Of a stretch of 54,578 nt of DNA, positions 8,119-17,081 are shown piece after piece. The notes below the pieces were generated by a model. The model was not told the DNA's origin. It searched no databases and was given only the letters and a program-made list of their open reading frames with translations. The stretch lies in the NCBI GenBank assembly GCA_022843845.1, contig JALHMW010000031.1, positions 1 through 54,578 on the forward strand, written 5' to 3'. Each line of letters begins with the position of its first letter. Position 1 is the first letter of the stretch. This stretch comes from Archangium sp. GTDB lineage: Bacteria > Myxococcota > Myxococcia > Myxococcales > Myxococcaceae. A program made the position numbers and the translations under genes.

Positions 8119-9384
8119 TCAGGGAGCGCTGACGCGAGCCAGCGCGCTCCTCAACGCAGCGTCGAGTCCGGCCTCGTCATTCGCCAGGGCGAACCGCTGT
8201 GCGCACGCGGGGCACACGGGAGCGCCGCCTTCGTCGGCCATGGCGTTCATCACCGTCGTGAGCTCCGGTGAGAGGGCCTCGCTGAGCACCACGACCGAGG
8301 TCCGGACCCCCAGGGCACGCAGCGCCGCGACCGCCTGAACGGTGGCGACCTGATCGACGTAGCCCGCCGCGCAGTACTGGCCCACGCAGTTCGCGCCGAG
8401 CGTGCAGAGAGCGGCCGGGGGGAGCGGCATGTTCATGCACGACACCTGATTCGACGGGTTGCAGTTCGGCAGGCCGTCGGTGACCAGGACGACGCCGCGC
8501 CCTCGTCCCGGCGTGCCGAGCGGCGTGAGCGTGGCGGCGAACCGCAACGCGCCTGCAGTCGGAGTGCCTCCCGTCACGGCGATCGTCGAGCCGATGCCGG
8601 TGACGGCGGTCTGGACGGCGGTCGTCTGAGTTTGCAGCGCGACCAGTGAGTCGGGCGTCGACGTGGTCAACATCTCGACCGCTTCACTCGTCGGTGGCGC
8701 GCAGCCGGTGGGAGTGAACGTCTGACTGGACGGGAAGGTCGTCAGCCCGAAGCGAGCGCGGCCCGACGACGCCTGGAGGAACGACGCGAGCGCTCCTCGC
8801 AAGGCACTCACCCGCGTCGGGCAGGTGGCCGGACACGTCGCGCCGCTGCAGGTGCCGCACGTTGGGCCGTTTTGGATGAGCGGCGCGTTCATCGAGCCTG
8901 AGACGTCGACCAGCAGGAGCACGTCGGGAGCGGGCCCGCTCGAGCCTCCCGCACCGCCACCGCCGGTCGCGAGACCTCCACCCGTTGCGAGTCCTCCACC
9001 CGTTGCGAGTCCTCCGCCCGTCGCGAGTCCTCCGCCCGACGCGAGTCCTCCGCCCGTCGCGAGTCCTCCGCCCAACGACGAACCGCCTGCACTTCCGCCG
9101 CCGCTCGCCAGCCCACCGCCCGTCGACGACGAGCCGCCCCCCTCGCCCGAGCTGCCACCGCCGGTCGCGAAGCCGCCGACGCACGCCCCGAACTGGCACG
9201 ACTGGCTCGCTGGGCACTGCAGACACGCGCCGCCATTGGAGCCACACGCCGACGCGGTCGCCAACGACACGCACTGCCCCGACGCGTCGCAGCAGCCGGT
9301 GCAGCTCGACGGGCCGCACGGAATCGACGGCCGTCCACAGGCCATCGCCAGGGTCACCACAGCCAGCATCACGAACGTTCGCAT
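8119..9384 (-). CDS. Von Willebrand factor A lipoprotein with Gly-rich linker
   Basis: A 421-residue lipoprotein. Signal peptide MRTFVMLAVVTLAMAC; then a Cys-rich head (CGPSSCTGCCDASGQC ... CLQCPASQSC); then about 90 residues of GGGLATG/GGGLASG linker; then a von Willebrand A domain beginning LLLVDVSGSMNAP, with the DxSxS metal-ion adhesion site. The domain continues with GRARFGLTTF and VVLVTDGLPNC. Such proteins bind protein ligands through a metal ion at the cell surface. The linker is encoded by an 18-base tandem repeat. The same head occurs in the lipoprotein at 17082-18638. Confidence 0.85.
   Translation of the reverse strand: MRTFVMLAVVTLAMACGRPSIPCGPSSCTGCCDASGQCVSLATASACGSNGGACLQCPASQSCQFGACVGGFATGGGSSGEGGGSSSTGGGLASGGGSAGGSSLGGGLATGGGLASGGGLATGGGLATGGGLATGGGLATGGGGAGGSSGPAPDVLLLVDVSGSMNAPLIQNGPTCGTCSGATCPATCPTRVSALRGALASFLQASSGRARFGLTTFPSSQTFTPTGCAPPTSEAVEMLTTSTPDSLVALQTQTTAVQTAVTGIGSTIAVTGGTPTAGALRFAATLTPLGTPGRGRGVVLVTDGLPNCNPSNQVSCMNMPLPPAALCTLGANCVGQYCAAGYVDQVATVQAVAALRALGVRTSVVVLSEALSPELTTVMNAMADEGGAPVCPACAQRFALANDEAGLDAALRSALARVSAP
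8967..9075. repeat. 18-base tandem repeat coding for the Gly-rich linker
   Basis: About six copies of an 18-base unit (gcgagtcctccgcccgtc and variants such as gcgagtcctccacccgtt) lie head to tail. On the minus strand each encodes six residues of the GGLATG or GGLASG kind within the von Willebrand A lipoprotein. Neighbouring copies are nearly identical at the DNA level, so copy number could change by slippage without breaking the frame. Confidence 0.8.
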
Positions 9385-9423
9385 GGTCGAAGACTAAGTG
9401 AGCTGCCGTGGACGAGCGAGTCG

Positions 9424-9831
9424 TCAGGGGTCGACGACCGCCATCGTGCACCGCGAGATGCACACCAGCTTGCCCGCTTCATCGGTGAGGCGAATCTCCC
9501 AGACGTGCGTGGCGCGGCCGAGGTGCAGCGGGGTCGCGGTCGCGGTGACGACGCCATCACGCTTGCCGCGAATGTGGTTCGCGTTGATCTCGAGGCCGAC
9601 CGTCGATTTGCCCGACTCTCCGACGTTCATCCACGCGCCGATGCTGGCGACCGTCTCGGCGAGCACCACGCTGGCGCCACCGTGGAGCAGACCGAAGGGC
9701 TGATGCACCCGCTTCTCGACCGGCATGCGCGCGACGACGCGCTCTTTACTCAGCTCAATCAGCTCGATGCCGAGCACGTCGGACAGCGTGCCCTTCGAGA
9801 CCTCGCGCATCACTTCGAGAGGAGTGCTCAT
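9424..9831 (-). CDS. PaaI/MenI-type hotdog thioesterase
   Basis: A 135-residue single-domain acyl-CoA thioesterase. The segment PFGLLHGGASVVLAETVAS carries the HGG motif of the hotdog helix, and the fold continues with VGLEINANHIR and WEIRLTDEAGKLVCISRCTMA. These enzymes hydrolyse phenylacetyl-, hydroxybenzoyl- or dihydroxynaphthoyl-CoA; the exact substrate cannot be read here. The ATG at 9831 has GGAGG three bases upstream. It follows the PanE-like reductase gene by nine bases, so the two are probably co-transcribed. Confidence 0.85.
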   Translation of the reverse strand: MSTPLEVMREVSKGTLSDVLGIELIELSKERVVARMPVEKRVHQPFGLLHGGASVVLAETVASIGAWMNVGESGKSTVGLEINANHIRGKRDGVVTATATPLHLGRATHVWEIRLTDEAGKLVCISRCTMAVVDP

Positions 9832-9840
9832 GCCCCTCCC

Positions 9841-10773
9841 CTACACCCCGGCGAGCAGGTTCTCCAACGCATCGACAGGCAGGCCGAACGCATGTCCTTC
9901 TGTGACCAATTCGCCGAGGAGCAGCCGTGACTGCGGCGCGACCTTGGTGAAGTGCACGCGCGCGTAGGTCTCGAAGTCGAAGGGCAACACCTTCGGCGCC
10001 ACCGACGTCGCGAGCCCCAGCAGCCACGAGCGCGTGGTGAGCGTGGGGCCGAACGGGGCCGAGCGGTTCAACCGGCGCGCGGTGACGGCGAGGGCCTGGG
10101 CGCTGGCCGCGACCGAGAGCGAAGGATCGCGGCGGAGCTCACGCAAGGACCAGCCATGGCGCTCGAGCGCGCGAACGGTCACCAGGAGCGCGGCCGTGAA
10201 GAAGATGACCTCGTGCTCGAGCCCGGGCCGATGCGTCGCCGGCAGGCCGCCGTGTTTGAGCGTCGAGACGACGGTGTCGACGAAGGGCCTGGGTCCATCG
10301 AAGGCGAACGGCGAGAGCGGTGGCAGCCAGTACGCGTAGCCCCTGGTCTGAAGCGCATCATCCGTCGACAACGGCGTCGCGTAGCTCACCAGGCTGATGA
10401 GCCCGCGCACGAGCCGCGCTTCGTCGAGGCCGAGCGCGAGGAGCCGCGCCCGATCTTCCAGCCCGGGCTGCAGCCCCACGACGATCGCGTCACCGAGCTG
10501 CTTCGCGATCGACGCGAGCCACGGGCTCTCGAGCGCATCGGAGGGCAGCGTGATGAAGACCAGCTCGAAGCCGCGCCCGTCCAGCACGCTGACGACCTCG
10601 TCGACCGCGAGCGTCGAGACGTCACGACGCCCGAACCAGCCGAGCCGGGTCAACGTCGTCGGGTGCACCTTCTCGGGGTTGCGAACGGCGAAGGTGACGT
10701 ACGCTCCAGCGCGTTTCAGGTGGAGCGCGAGCACCTGACCTACCGCACCAGCACCCACGACGAGGGCTCTCAC
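9841..10773 (-). CDS. PanE/ApbA-like oxidoreductase
   Basis: A 310-residue protein with an N-terminal Rossmann fold (MRALVVGAGAVGQVLALHL, GxGxxG motif for NADP) followed by VFITLPSDAL, as in 2-dehydropantoate 2-reductases. The C-terminal helical part lacks the recognisable WxKxxxN catalytic motif of true ketopantoate reductase, so it may act on another substrate or be non-catalytic. It starts at a GTG that overlaps the stop of the beta-barrel gene (GTGA), and the thioesterase gene follows at once. Together they form a three-gene minus-strand operon. Confidence 0.7.
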   Translation of the reverse strand: MRALVVGAGAVGQVLALHLKRAGAYVTFAVRNPEKVHPTTLTRLGWFGRRDVSTLAVDEVVSVLDGRGFELVFITLPSDALESPWLASIAKQLGDAIVVGLQPGLEDRARLLALGLDEARLVRGLISLVSYATPLSTDDALQTRGYAYWLPPLSPFAFDGPRPFVDTVVSTLKHGGLPATHRPGLEHEVIFFTAALLVTVRALERHGWSLRELRRDPSLSVAASAQALAVTARRLNRSAPFGPTLTTRSWLLGLATSVAPKVLPFDFETYARVHFTKVAPQSRLLLGELVTEGHAFGLPVDALENLLAGV

Positions 10774-11639
10774 TGGCCCAGCTGGATCTTGATCGTGACG
10801 GAGATCAGCCGGCCTTCAGCGCCACCGAGCTCGTGCCGGTAGGCGATGTCGACGCCGCTGCCTGCGTTGAAGTAGCCGATCCCGCCCGAGAGGTACCGGT
10901 GGTTCATGATGTCGTCGTGCTGGTAGCCAATCCGAATCGGGAAGGCCATCGCGATGAGCCACTCGATCCCTGAGTGGTAGGCGAAGCGCGGCGTGGGTTG
11001 ATTGAAGTCGGCGCGAAGGTCGAAGCACGGCGTCAGCTGACCGGCGATCAACGCGCTCACCGACGCGACGAAGTAGCGCGTGATGTCGCGGTTGAAGGTG
11101 TTGATGAGGTTGTGCCCCGAGACGCCGATGGACAGGAACTCGGCGGGCTTGATGAGCAGGCCCGCGTTCATGTTGATGGAGTTGGTGTTCGACGCTCCGA
11201 CGAGCACGTGGTGGCGCGCGGCGAGGCCCAGGTGAATCCACTGGGCGATGGAGTAGGCGATCGCCATCGTCGTGATGTGGCCGTAGCGGCGCTCGAGGCC
11301 ACCATAGGTGACGAAGTGGTAGCTGATGCCGCCGGCGATCTGGTTGGTCGAGTCGGCGAGGCCGAGCGTGCCGAAGCCCATGCCGTTGGGCACGTCCCAC
11401 GCGCCTGACGCTTCGATCTGGTAGCGCTTGAACGCTGCGATCGCCGCCGGGTTGCCGCCGATCGACTCGGCGCCGTAGCCCAACGACATGTACGCGCCAC
11501 CCATCGCCAGGTTCCGCGAGTGCATCATGTCGCGCAGGTCGGGGCCGTCGGCGGGCGCAGGCAGCTGAGGCTCCTCGGAGTCCTGGGCTGCTGCGCCGAA
11601 GGCGGTACCGACGATGACGATGGCGAGGACGCGCAACAT
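10770..11639 (-). CDS. Outer membrane beta-barrel protein, PorV/FadL-like
   Basis: A 289-residue protein with a signal peptide ending GTAFGAAAQD. The segment MGGAYMSLGYGAESIGGNPA resembles the conserved start of PorV/UPF0164/FadL-like barrels (MGGAxxAxxxxxxAxxxNPA). Alternating strands follow to the end, closing with LISVTIKIQLGQ. It is inferred to sit in the outer membrane. It is first in the operon with the PanE-like reductase and the thioesterase. Confidence 0.7.
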   Translation of the reverse strand: MLRVLAIVIVGTAFGAAAQDSEEPQLPAPADGPDLRDMMHSRNLAMGGAYMSLGYGAESIGGNPAAIAAFKRYQIEASGAWDVPNGMGFGTLGLADSTNQIAGGISYHFVTYGGLERRYGHITTMAIAYSIAQWIHLGLAARHHVLVGASNTNSINMNAGLLIKPAEFLSIGVSGHNLINTFNRDITRYFVASVSALIAGQLTPCFDLRADFNQPTPRFAYHSGIEWLIAMAFPIRIGYQHDDIMNHRYLSGGIGYFNAGSGVDIAYRHELGGAEGRLISVTIKIQLGQ

Positions 11640-11748
11640 GTCTGGAGCGGGTTGTACAACGTCTGCCGATCTCGTCGAATTTCCGGGGCGTTGCCCTGAC
11701 CGAAAGACCGCTCGACTCGACCCCCGCGAGGGATAAAAGCGTCACGTC

Positions 11749-12489
11749 ATGCGCCTTCTCGTCGCCGCGCTCACCCTCGCCTACGTCATGCCGACGTACT
11801 CCATCTTGCGCCGGTTTGCGGGCACCCGAGACGACCTCACGTTGACCAGCCTGAAGGTCGACGGCAGTGGCGCGGTCGCACCGGCGATGGCGCGTGAAGT
11901 GGCCTCGGCGCTGGGCTCGACGTGGACCTCAGGCGATCTGCCGCTGACGACGTCGCTCTCCATCAAATACCCGGGCCGGTGCCGGCTCGAGCTGTCGGGC
12001 TTCGAGTCGACCAAGACGCTCGTCGTCGCCTCATCGAACGGGAAGAAGCGCACCGAGGGTCCCGAGTTCATCGCGGCGCAGGTCGCCCTCGAAGAGCTGT
12101 GCGCGTTCTTCTCGGTGAAGAGCGCCGGTGAAGGTGAGACGCGCGCGGCGCTCGATCGGCACCTGACCTCGCTCAAAGTCGACACGAAGCTCGTCTCGCA
12201 TGCGCGGTTCCTGGGCCAGCTGGCCTTCGCGATCGGCAACCGCGCCGACGGCAACCCGCAGTACTGGGTGTACCGCGATCGGGTTCCGCCCGACCGCTTC
12301 CTGCCTGCGCGCATTCGCTTCACCGACGAGCGCGGCACGTGGGACGTGCGCTTCATCGACTACAGCTCGGCGTCGGTGGCTGACTGGATTCCGCGCGTCG
12401 TCGAGGTGTACCGCGGCGAGGAGCTTCACCTTCGGCTCACCGCGCTGAGCGCCGACACCCGGGCCGATCTCGAGAAGACGAAGTTCTGA
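11749..12489 (+). CDS. Hypothetical protein upstream of priA
   Basis: A 246-residue protein with a hydrophobic N-terminus (MRLLVAALTLAYVMPTY) that may be a signal peptide or anchor. The mature part has no motif I can name; it is mixed alpha/beta with a notable WDVRFIDYSS segment. It ends 10 bases before the GTG of priA and is probably co-transcribed with it. A purine-rich GAGGGA lies about 16 bases before the ATG, rather far for a ribosome binding site. Confidence 0.7.
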   Translation: MRLLVAALTLAYVMPTYSILRRFAGTRDDLTLTSLKVDGSGAVAPAMAREVASALGSTWTSGDLPLTTSLSIKYPGRCRLELSGFESTKTLVVASSNGKKRTEGPEFIAAQVALEELCAFFSVKSAGEGETRAALDRHLTSLKVDTKLVSHARFLGQLAFAIGNRADGNPQYWVYRDRVPPDRFLPARIRFTDERGTWDVRFIDYSSASVADWIPRVVEVYRGEELHLRLTALSADTRADLEKTKF

Positions 12490-12499
12490 AACGTCGGCC

Positions 12500-14767
12500 G
12501 TGACGGCGTCTCTCTTCGGCACGGTCGACGACGAATACGCCGCGGTCGCGGTCGGTCGTCCCGTGCGAGGAGAGTTCACCTACCTGGTGCCGCCCGCGCT
12601 CAAGGCGCAGCTGCTGCCCGGCCTTCGCGTGAAGATTCCGTTCGGGCGCTCGACGATCCTGGGCTTCTACCTGGGGCCTGCGCCCGCGCCGTCAGAGGAC
12701 GTGAAGAAGAAGGTGAAGCCGATCACCGCGGTGTTGGAGCCGGCTCCGGCGCTGACGCCTGATGTCGTCGAGCTCTGTCGCTTCGCGGCGCAGCACTATC
12801 GGTACCCGCTGGGTGAAGTGCTGCGGGCGACCCTGCCTCCAGGACTCACGAAGCTGCAGGAGGCGAAGCAGGCGCGGCCAGACGTGGTGCACACGGCGGT
12901 CGCGGCGGCGGGGGCGGATCCCTCGACGCTCCAGCGCGCACCGGCGCAGCAGGCGACGCTCTCGTATCTGCTCGCGGTCGGCGGGCGCGCGAACGTCGAT
13001 GAGGTGGCGCACGCGATTCCCGGCGCGAGGGAGCACCTGCGCTCGCTGGTGAAGAAGGCGCTGGTGACGATCGAGACCGAGGCGGTCGTGCACGGCGTCG
13101 TCGACGGCATGGGGAGCGCGCGGCCGGCGAACCTGACGCCAGAGCAGACGACCGTCGTCGCCGAGCTCGAGGTGTTGCTCGACGCAGGCGGCTTCGCGCC
13201 GGTGCTGCTGCAGGGCGTGACGGGGAGCGGGAAGACCGAGGTGTACCTGCGCGTCGTGGAGCGCGCGCTCGCGGGTGGGCATGGCGCGTTGATTCTGGTG
13301 CCTGAGATCGCGCTGACGCCGCAGCTGGTGGGGCGCTTCCGCAGCCGCTTCGGCCCGCGCGTGGCGGTGCTCCACTCGGCGTTGACCGACACCGAGCGCC
13401 TGCGCGCGTGGCAACAGTTGCGCAGCGGAGACGTGAAGGTCGTCGTCGGCGTGCGCTCGGCCATCTGGGCGCCGGTGTCTGATCTGCGCGTCATCGTCGT
13501 CGACGAGGAGCACGACCCCTCGTTCAAGCAGGACGAGAAGCTGCGCTACCAGGCGCGCGACCTCGCCGTGATGCGCGGCAGTCAGACGAAGTGTCTGGTG
13601 GTGCTGGGCAGCGCGACGCCGTCGCTGGAGACGCTCGAGAACGCGCGCAAGGGGCGATACCGGCTGCTCAAGCTGACCCGGCGGGTCGACGATCGCCCGA
13701 TGCCGACGCTGCAGTTGGTCGACCTGCGCCTCGAACGCCCGAAGACGCCCGAGAACCGCGACACCGAACCGCCGATGCTCTCGGCCCCGCTGCGGCTGGC
13801 GATGCAAGAGACGCTCGACCGTGGCCAGCAGGCGATTCTGTTCCTCAACCGGCGCGGCCACGCGACGTTCCTGGCGTGCGAGGTGTGCGGACAGAATTTG
13901 AAGTGCACCGAGTGTGATGTCTGTCTGACGTACTACCAGGGGCGCGGACGGGTGCAGTGCAACTACTGTGGCCGCGCGCACTCGTTGCCGAAGGGCTGCC
14001 CGGAGTGTGATGGCCCGTTGCTGCAATTGGGCGTGGGCACGGAGCGCATCGAGGCCGAGGTGGCCGAGGCGTTTCCGGCAGCGCGGCTGGGGCGGCTCGA
14101 TCGCGACGCGGTGACGACGAACGAGCGCCTGACGGATTTGTTGTCGTCGTTCGCGCGGCGTGAGCTCGATATTCTGATCGGCACGCAGATGGTGGCGAAG
14201 GGGCACGACTTTCCCGGAGTGACGTTGGTGGCCGTGATCCTCGCTGACACCGCGCTCTCGTTGCCCGACTTCCGCGCCTCGGAGCGCACGTTTCATCTGC
14301 TGACGCAGGTCGCAGGGCGCGCAGGGCGAGGCGCCGATGCCGGGCGGGTGTTGGTGCAGGCGTACAACCCCGACGCGCTGCCGATCGCCGCGATGTTGAA
14401 GAATGACTTCGAGGGGTTTTCAGACGCCGAACTGCAGCGACGAAAAGCGCTCCAGTGGCCGCCGACGACGCGCATGGCGTCGATTCGAATCGAGTGTGAC
14501 TCGGCGGAGCTGTGCGCACGAACGGCGCAGCACCTGGCGACGGTCGCGTCCCGCGCGATGCCGCCTTCGTCGCATGGGGTTCGACTGCTCGGCCCCGCGC
14601 CCGCGCCCATCTCACGCATCAAGGGCAAGACGCGGTGGCAGCTGGTGGTGAAGGGCCCGAGTCACGTGGCGATGGCGGGGCCGCTCGATGCGATCGAACG
14701 CGCGCTGGCCGAGGTGCCGCATGCGGTGAAGGTCGTCATCGACGTCGACCCCGGCGCGATGCTGTAG
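12500..14767 (+). CDS. priA: Primosomal protein N', replication restart helicase PriA
   Basis: A 755-residue protein of normal PriA length. The N-terminal 3'-DNA-binding domain (FTYLVPPALKAQLLPGLRV) is followed by a superfamily 2 helicase core. Walker A is GVTGSGKTEVYLR near residue 240 and the DEEHD box is near 334. The inserted zinc region (CEVCGQNLKCTECDVC, then CNYCGRAHSLPKGCPEC, about residues 460-503) has the eight cysteines that bind two zinc ions. PriA reloads the replicative helicase at stalled forks. GTG start at 12500. Confidence 0.97.
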   Translation: MTASLFGTVDDEYAAVAVGRPVRGEFTYLVPPALKAQLLPGLRVKIPFGRSTILGFYLGPAPAPSEDVKKKVKPITAVLEPAPALTPDVVELCRFAAQHYRYPLGEVLRATLPPGLTKLQEAKQARPDVVHTAVAAAGADPSTLQRAPAQQATLSYLLAVGGRANVDEVAHAIPGAREHLRSLVKKALVTIETEAVVHGVVDGMGSARPANLTPEQTTVVAELEVLLDAGGFAPVLLQGVTGSGKTEVYLRVVERALAGGHGALILVPEIALTPQLVGRFRSRFGPRVAVLHSALTDTERLRAWQQLRSGDVKVVVGVRSAIWAPVSDLRVIVVDEEHDPSFKQDEKLRYQARDLAVMRGSQTKCLVVLGSATPSLETLENARKGRYRLLKLTRRVDDRPMPTLQLVDLRLERPKTPENRDTEPPMLSAPLRLAMQETLDRGQQAILFLNRRGHATFLACEVCGQNLKCTECDVCLTYYQGRGRVQCNYCGRAHSLPKGCPECDGPLLQLGVGTERIEAEVAEAFPAARLGRLDRDAVTTNERLTDLLSSFARRELDILIGTQMVAKGHDFPGVTLVAVILADTALSLPDFRASERTFHLLTQVAGRAGRGADAGRVLVQAYNPDALPIAAMLKNDFEGFSDAELQRRKALQWPPTTRMASIRIECDSAELCARTAQHLATVASRAMPPSSHGVRLLGPAPAPISRIKGKTRWQLVVKGPSHVAMAGPLDAIERALAEVPHAVKVVIDVDPGAML

Positions 14768-14962
14768 CGCTGGAGCCCAGATCGCGGCCAGGCAGACGAA
14801 TTGCACAGGCCCTTCACATGCCCGCGAGCCCCTCAGACTGGCCTCGTCGCGGCATCACATTGATGCGTCCCCCAGTCTCTGCTCGTTCGCGTGGCCGCTC
14901 GCTTCCACCGCGAACAGGGCAAAGCTGGCGTCCGGCCTCCGTCTTGCTGCTGTGTCGAGCCC
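14768..14962. other. Non-coding gap between priA and aldehyde dehydrogenase
   Basis: 195 bases in which I see no convincing gene, hairpin terminator or promoter. An upstream in-frame extension of the dehydrogenase frame reaches 14891 but encodes Arg/Cys-rich sequence without family resemblance. Confidence 0.5.
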
Positions 14963-16345
14963 ATGCCCTACCAAACCGTGAACCCGCACGACGGCACCAC
15001 GCTCAAGACGTTCGACACCTTCACCACTGAGCAGCTCGAATCGGCGCTGAACGCCGCAGCTACGGCGTCTCCCGCGTGGGGCACCGCTCCCTTCGCAACG
15101 AGGTCCGCTGTCGTGGCGAAGGCCGCAGCGCTGATGCGTGCGCGCGTCGATGAGCTCGCGCACCTGGTCACGCTCGAAATGGGCAAGCGGCTCGTGGAGT
15201 CTCGCGGCGAGGTGCAGCTCAGCGCTGACATTCTCGACTTCTATGCAACCAACGCCGAGGCGTTCCTGGCGCCCGTCACGCTCAGCCCGAAGCGCGGCAC
15301 AGCCCACCTCGAGAACGCGCCGCTCGGCATTCTGTTCGGTGTGCAGCCGTGGAATTTTCCGTACTACCAACTGGCCCGCTTCGCGGCGCCCAACATCATG
15401 GCGGGCAACGTGGTGCTGGTGAAACACGCCGCGTCCGTTCCTCAATGCGCGCTGGCCTTCGAGAGAGTGTGGGCCGACGCAGGTGCTCCGGCCGGCGTGT
15501 ACACGAACCTCTTCATCACCCACGAGCAGGTCAACCAGGTCATCGACGACGTGCGCGTACGCGGTGTAGCGCTCACGGGGAGCACCGAAGCCGGTCGCTC
15601 GGTCGCGGCACGCGCTGGGCAGAACCTGAAGAAGTCGACCATGGAGCTGGGCGGCAGCGACGCCTTCATCGTGCTCGAAGACGCGAACCTCGATGAGGCC
15701 GTGCGCTGGGCGGTCTGGGCCAAGATGAACAACACCGGCCAGAGCTGCGTGGCGGGCAAGCGCTTCATCGTCGTCGAGCCGTTCGCGAAGGCGTTCCTCT
15801 CGAAGTTCATCGCCGCGTTGGGTTCGCTGGTGCCCGGCGACCCGATGAAGTCGGAGACGACGCTGGGGCCGATGTCCAGCGAGGCCGCGCTGAAAACGCT
15901 GCTGGCGCAGGTCGACCGAGCTGTTGCTGAGGGTGCACGAGTGCTCCTGGGTGGCGCGCGCCTCGACCGGCCGGGAGCCTTCATGCAGCCGACGGTGCTC
16001 GCCGGCCTCACGCCTGGAAACCCACTCTTCTACGAGGAGTTCTTTGGCCCTGTGGCGCTCGTCTTCACGGTAGCCGACGAGGCCGAGGCCATTCGTCTGG
16101 CCAACGACTCGCCGTACGGCCTGGGCGGCTGCGTCTTCACCAACGACGTCGCGCGTGGGCACCGCGTCGCTCGCCAGCTCGACACGGGCATGGTGTTCAT
16201 CAACCACCCCACGTGGACCGCGGCAGAGCTGCCCTTCGGCGGAACGAAGCAGTCAGGGTACGGCCGCGAGTTGGCGCGACTCGGCATCGGCGAGTTCATC
16301 AACCAGAAGTTGGTGCGCGTCGATGCGCTCGACGGGGCAGCGTAG
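14963..16345 (+). CDS. NAD(P)-dependent aldehyde dehydrogenase, succinate-semialdehyde type
   Basis: A 460-residue aldehyde dehydrogenase. The catalytic cysteine is Cys262 in NNTGQSC and the general base is Glu228 in MELGGSD; the cofactor loop VQPWNFPYYQLAR is also present. The length and the SC-VAGKRFIVV context match the shorter succinate-semialdehyde dehydrogenases (Sad/YneI-like), which oxidise the product of GABA breakdown. Substrate is inferred from overall resemblance. The ATG at 14963 begins the typical MPYQTVNPHDG start. No GABA transaminase is nearby. Confidence 0.88.
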   Translation: MPYQTVNPHDGTTLKTFDTFTTEQLESALNAAATASPAWGTAPFATRSAVVAKAAALMRARVDELAHLVTLEMGKRLVESRGEVQLSADILDFYATNAEAFLAPVTLSPKRGTAHLENAPLGILFGVQPWNFPYYQLARFAAPNIMAGNVVLVKHAASVPQCALAFERVWADAGAPAGVYTNLFITHEQVNQVIDDVRVRGVALTGSTEAGRSVAARAGQNLKKSTMELGGSDAFIVLEDANLDEAVRWAVWAKMNNTGQSCVAGKRFIVVEPFAKAFLSKFIAALGSLVPGDPMKSETTLGPMSSEAALKTLLAQVDRAVAEGARVLLGGARLDRPGAFMQPTVLAGLTPGNPLFYEEFFGPVALVFTVADEAEAIRLANDSPYGLGGCVFTNDVARGHRVARQLDTGMVFINHPTWTAAELPFGGTKQSGYGRELARLGIGEFINQKLVRVDALDGAA

Positions 16346-16532
16346 GCATGCGCGCGATGACCCTCATGCGTACGTCTCTGCGCCTTCGCTCCACGAGCGC
16401 GCACAGCCACTCGCCCGGGCCCAAGAACTGCTGTGGACGTTCGCGCTGGCAGCAAGACGCGATTGAACGGGCGCTCCCTGAGGTGCCAAATGCGATGAAG
16501 GCGGCCAGCCCGGCGTGATGCGGTGAGCGACG
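16346..16532. other. Non-coding gap after the aldehyde dehydrogenase gene
   Basis: 187 bases between convergent genes with no supported gene. Short frames on both strands are open but Arg/Ser-rich. I see no strong hairpin followed by T residues. Confidence 0.45.
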
Positions 16533-17027
16533 TCAGTGCTTTGCGGTTGGCTCGACGTGCGCGAGCAGATCGTCGAGCGAGACGAACTCGAGCGCCTTCT
16601 CCTGCGTGCACTCGAGCCTCACCGGCGGAGCGACGCCGGCCTTCAACGCCTCACGCCATCGCAGGGCGCACAGGCACCACTTGTCGCCCGGCTTGAGCCC
16701 GGGGAAGCGGTACTCGGGCCTGGGCGTCACCAGATCGTTCCCGCGTGACACGGTGAAGTCGAGGAACGCCTTCGTCATCGTCGCGCACACCACGTGCGTG
16801 CCGTGGTCGTCAGGCCCGGTGGAGCACGAGCCGTTCCGGTAGAAGCCCGTCTTCGGCGACTGTGAACACGGGCTGAGCAGCTGGCCCAACACGTTCTTCT
16901 CTGGCGCTGGCTTTGGTTCGTTCATGGTCGCTCCGGGAGAAAGACAGGTCTGCGCCGCGGGAACGCCTCCGTCCTGCGCTGCCGCGAGGGTGGTCCACAG
17001 CAACGACATCACGAACGCCGTGCGCAT
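16533..17027 (-). CDS. DUF2237 family protein with possible signal peptide
   Basis: A 164-residue protein. From NVLGQLLSPCSQSPKTGFYR through GPDDHGTHVVCATMT, GNDLVTPRPEYRFPGLKPG and CLCALRW it is a clear member of the DUF2237 family, whose function is unknown. Family members usually start near this block and are about 120-130 residues. Here an N-terminal MRTAFVMSLLWTTLAAAQ looks like a signal peptide. A second ATG at 16925 (MNEPKPAPEKN) has GGAG six bases upstream and would give a cytoplasmic protein of usual length. Either start is possible. Confidence 0.8.
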   Translation of the reverse strand: MRTAFVMSLLWTTLAAAQDGGVPAAQTCLSPGATMNEPKPAPEKNVLGQLLSPCSQSPKTGFYRNGSCSTGPDDHGTHVVCATMTKAFLDFTVSRGNDLVTPRPEYRFPGLKPGDKWCLCALRWREALKAGVAPPVRLECTQEKALEFVSLDDLLAHVEPTAKH

Positions 17028-17081
17028 CGGAGCTGGCTAACGGCCCCACGCGCGCCTCGCACGTTCACCTCGCCGTCCCTC

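Noticed and set aside
12692..14296. A 534-residue open frame opposite priA
   Set aside because: Arg/His/Gln-rich shadow of a GC-rich gene; priA motifs on the plus strand are decisive.
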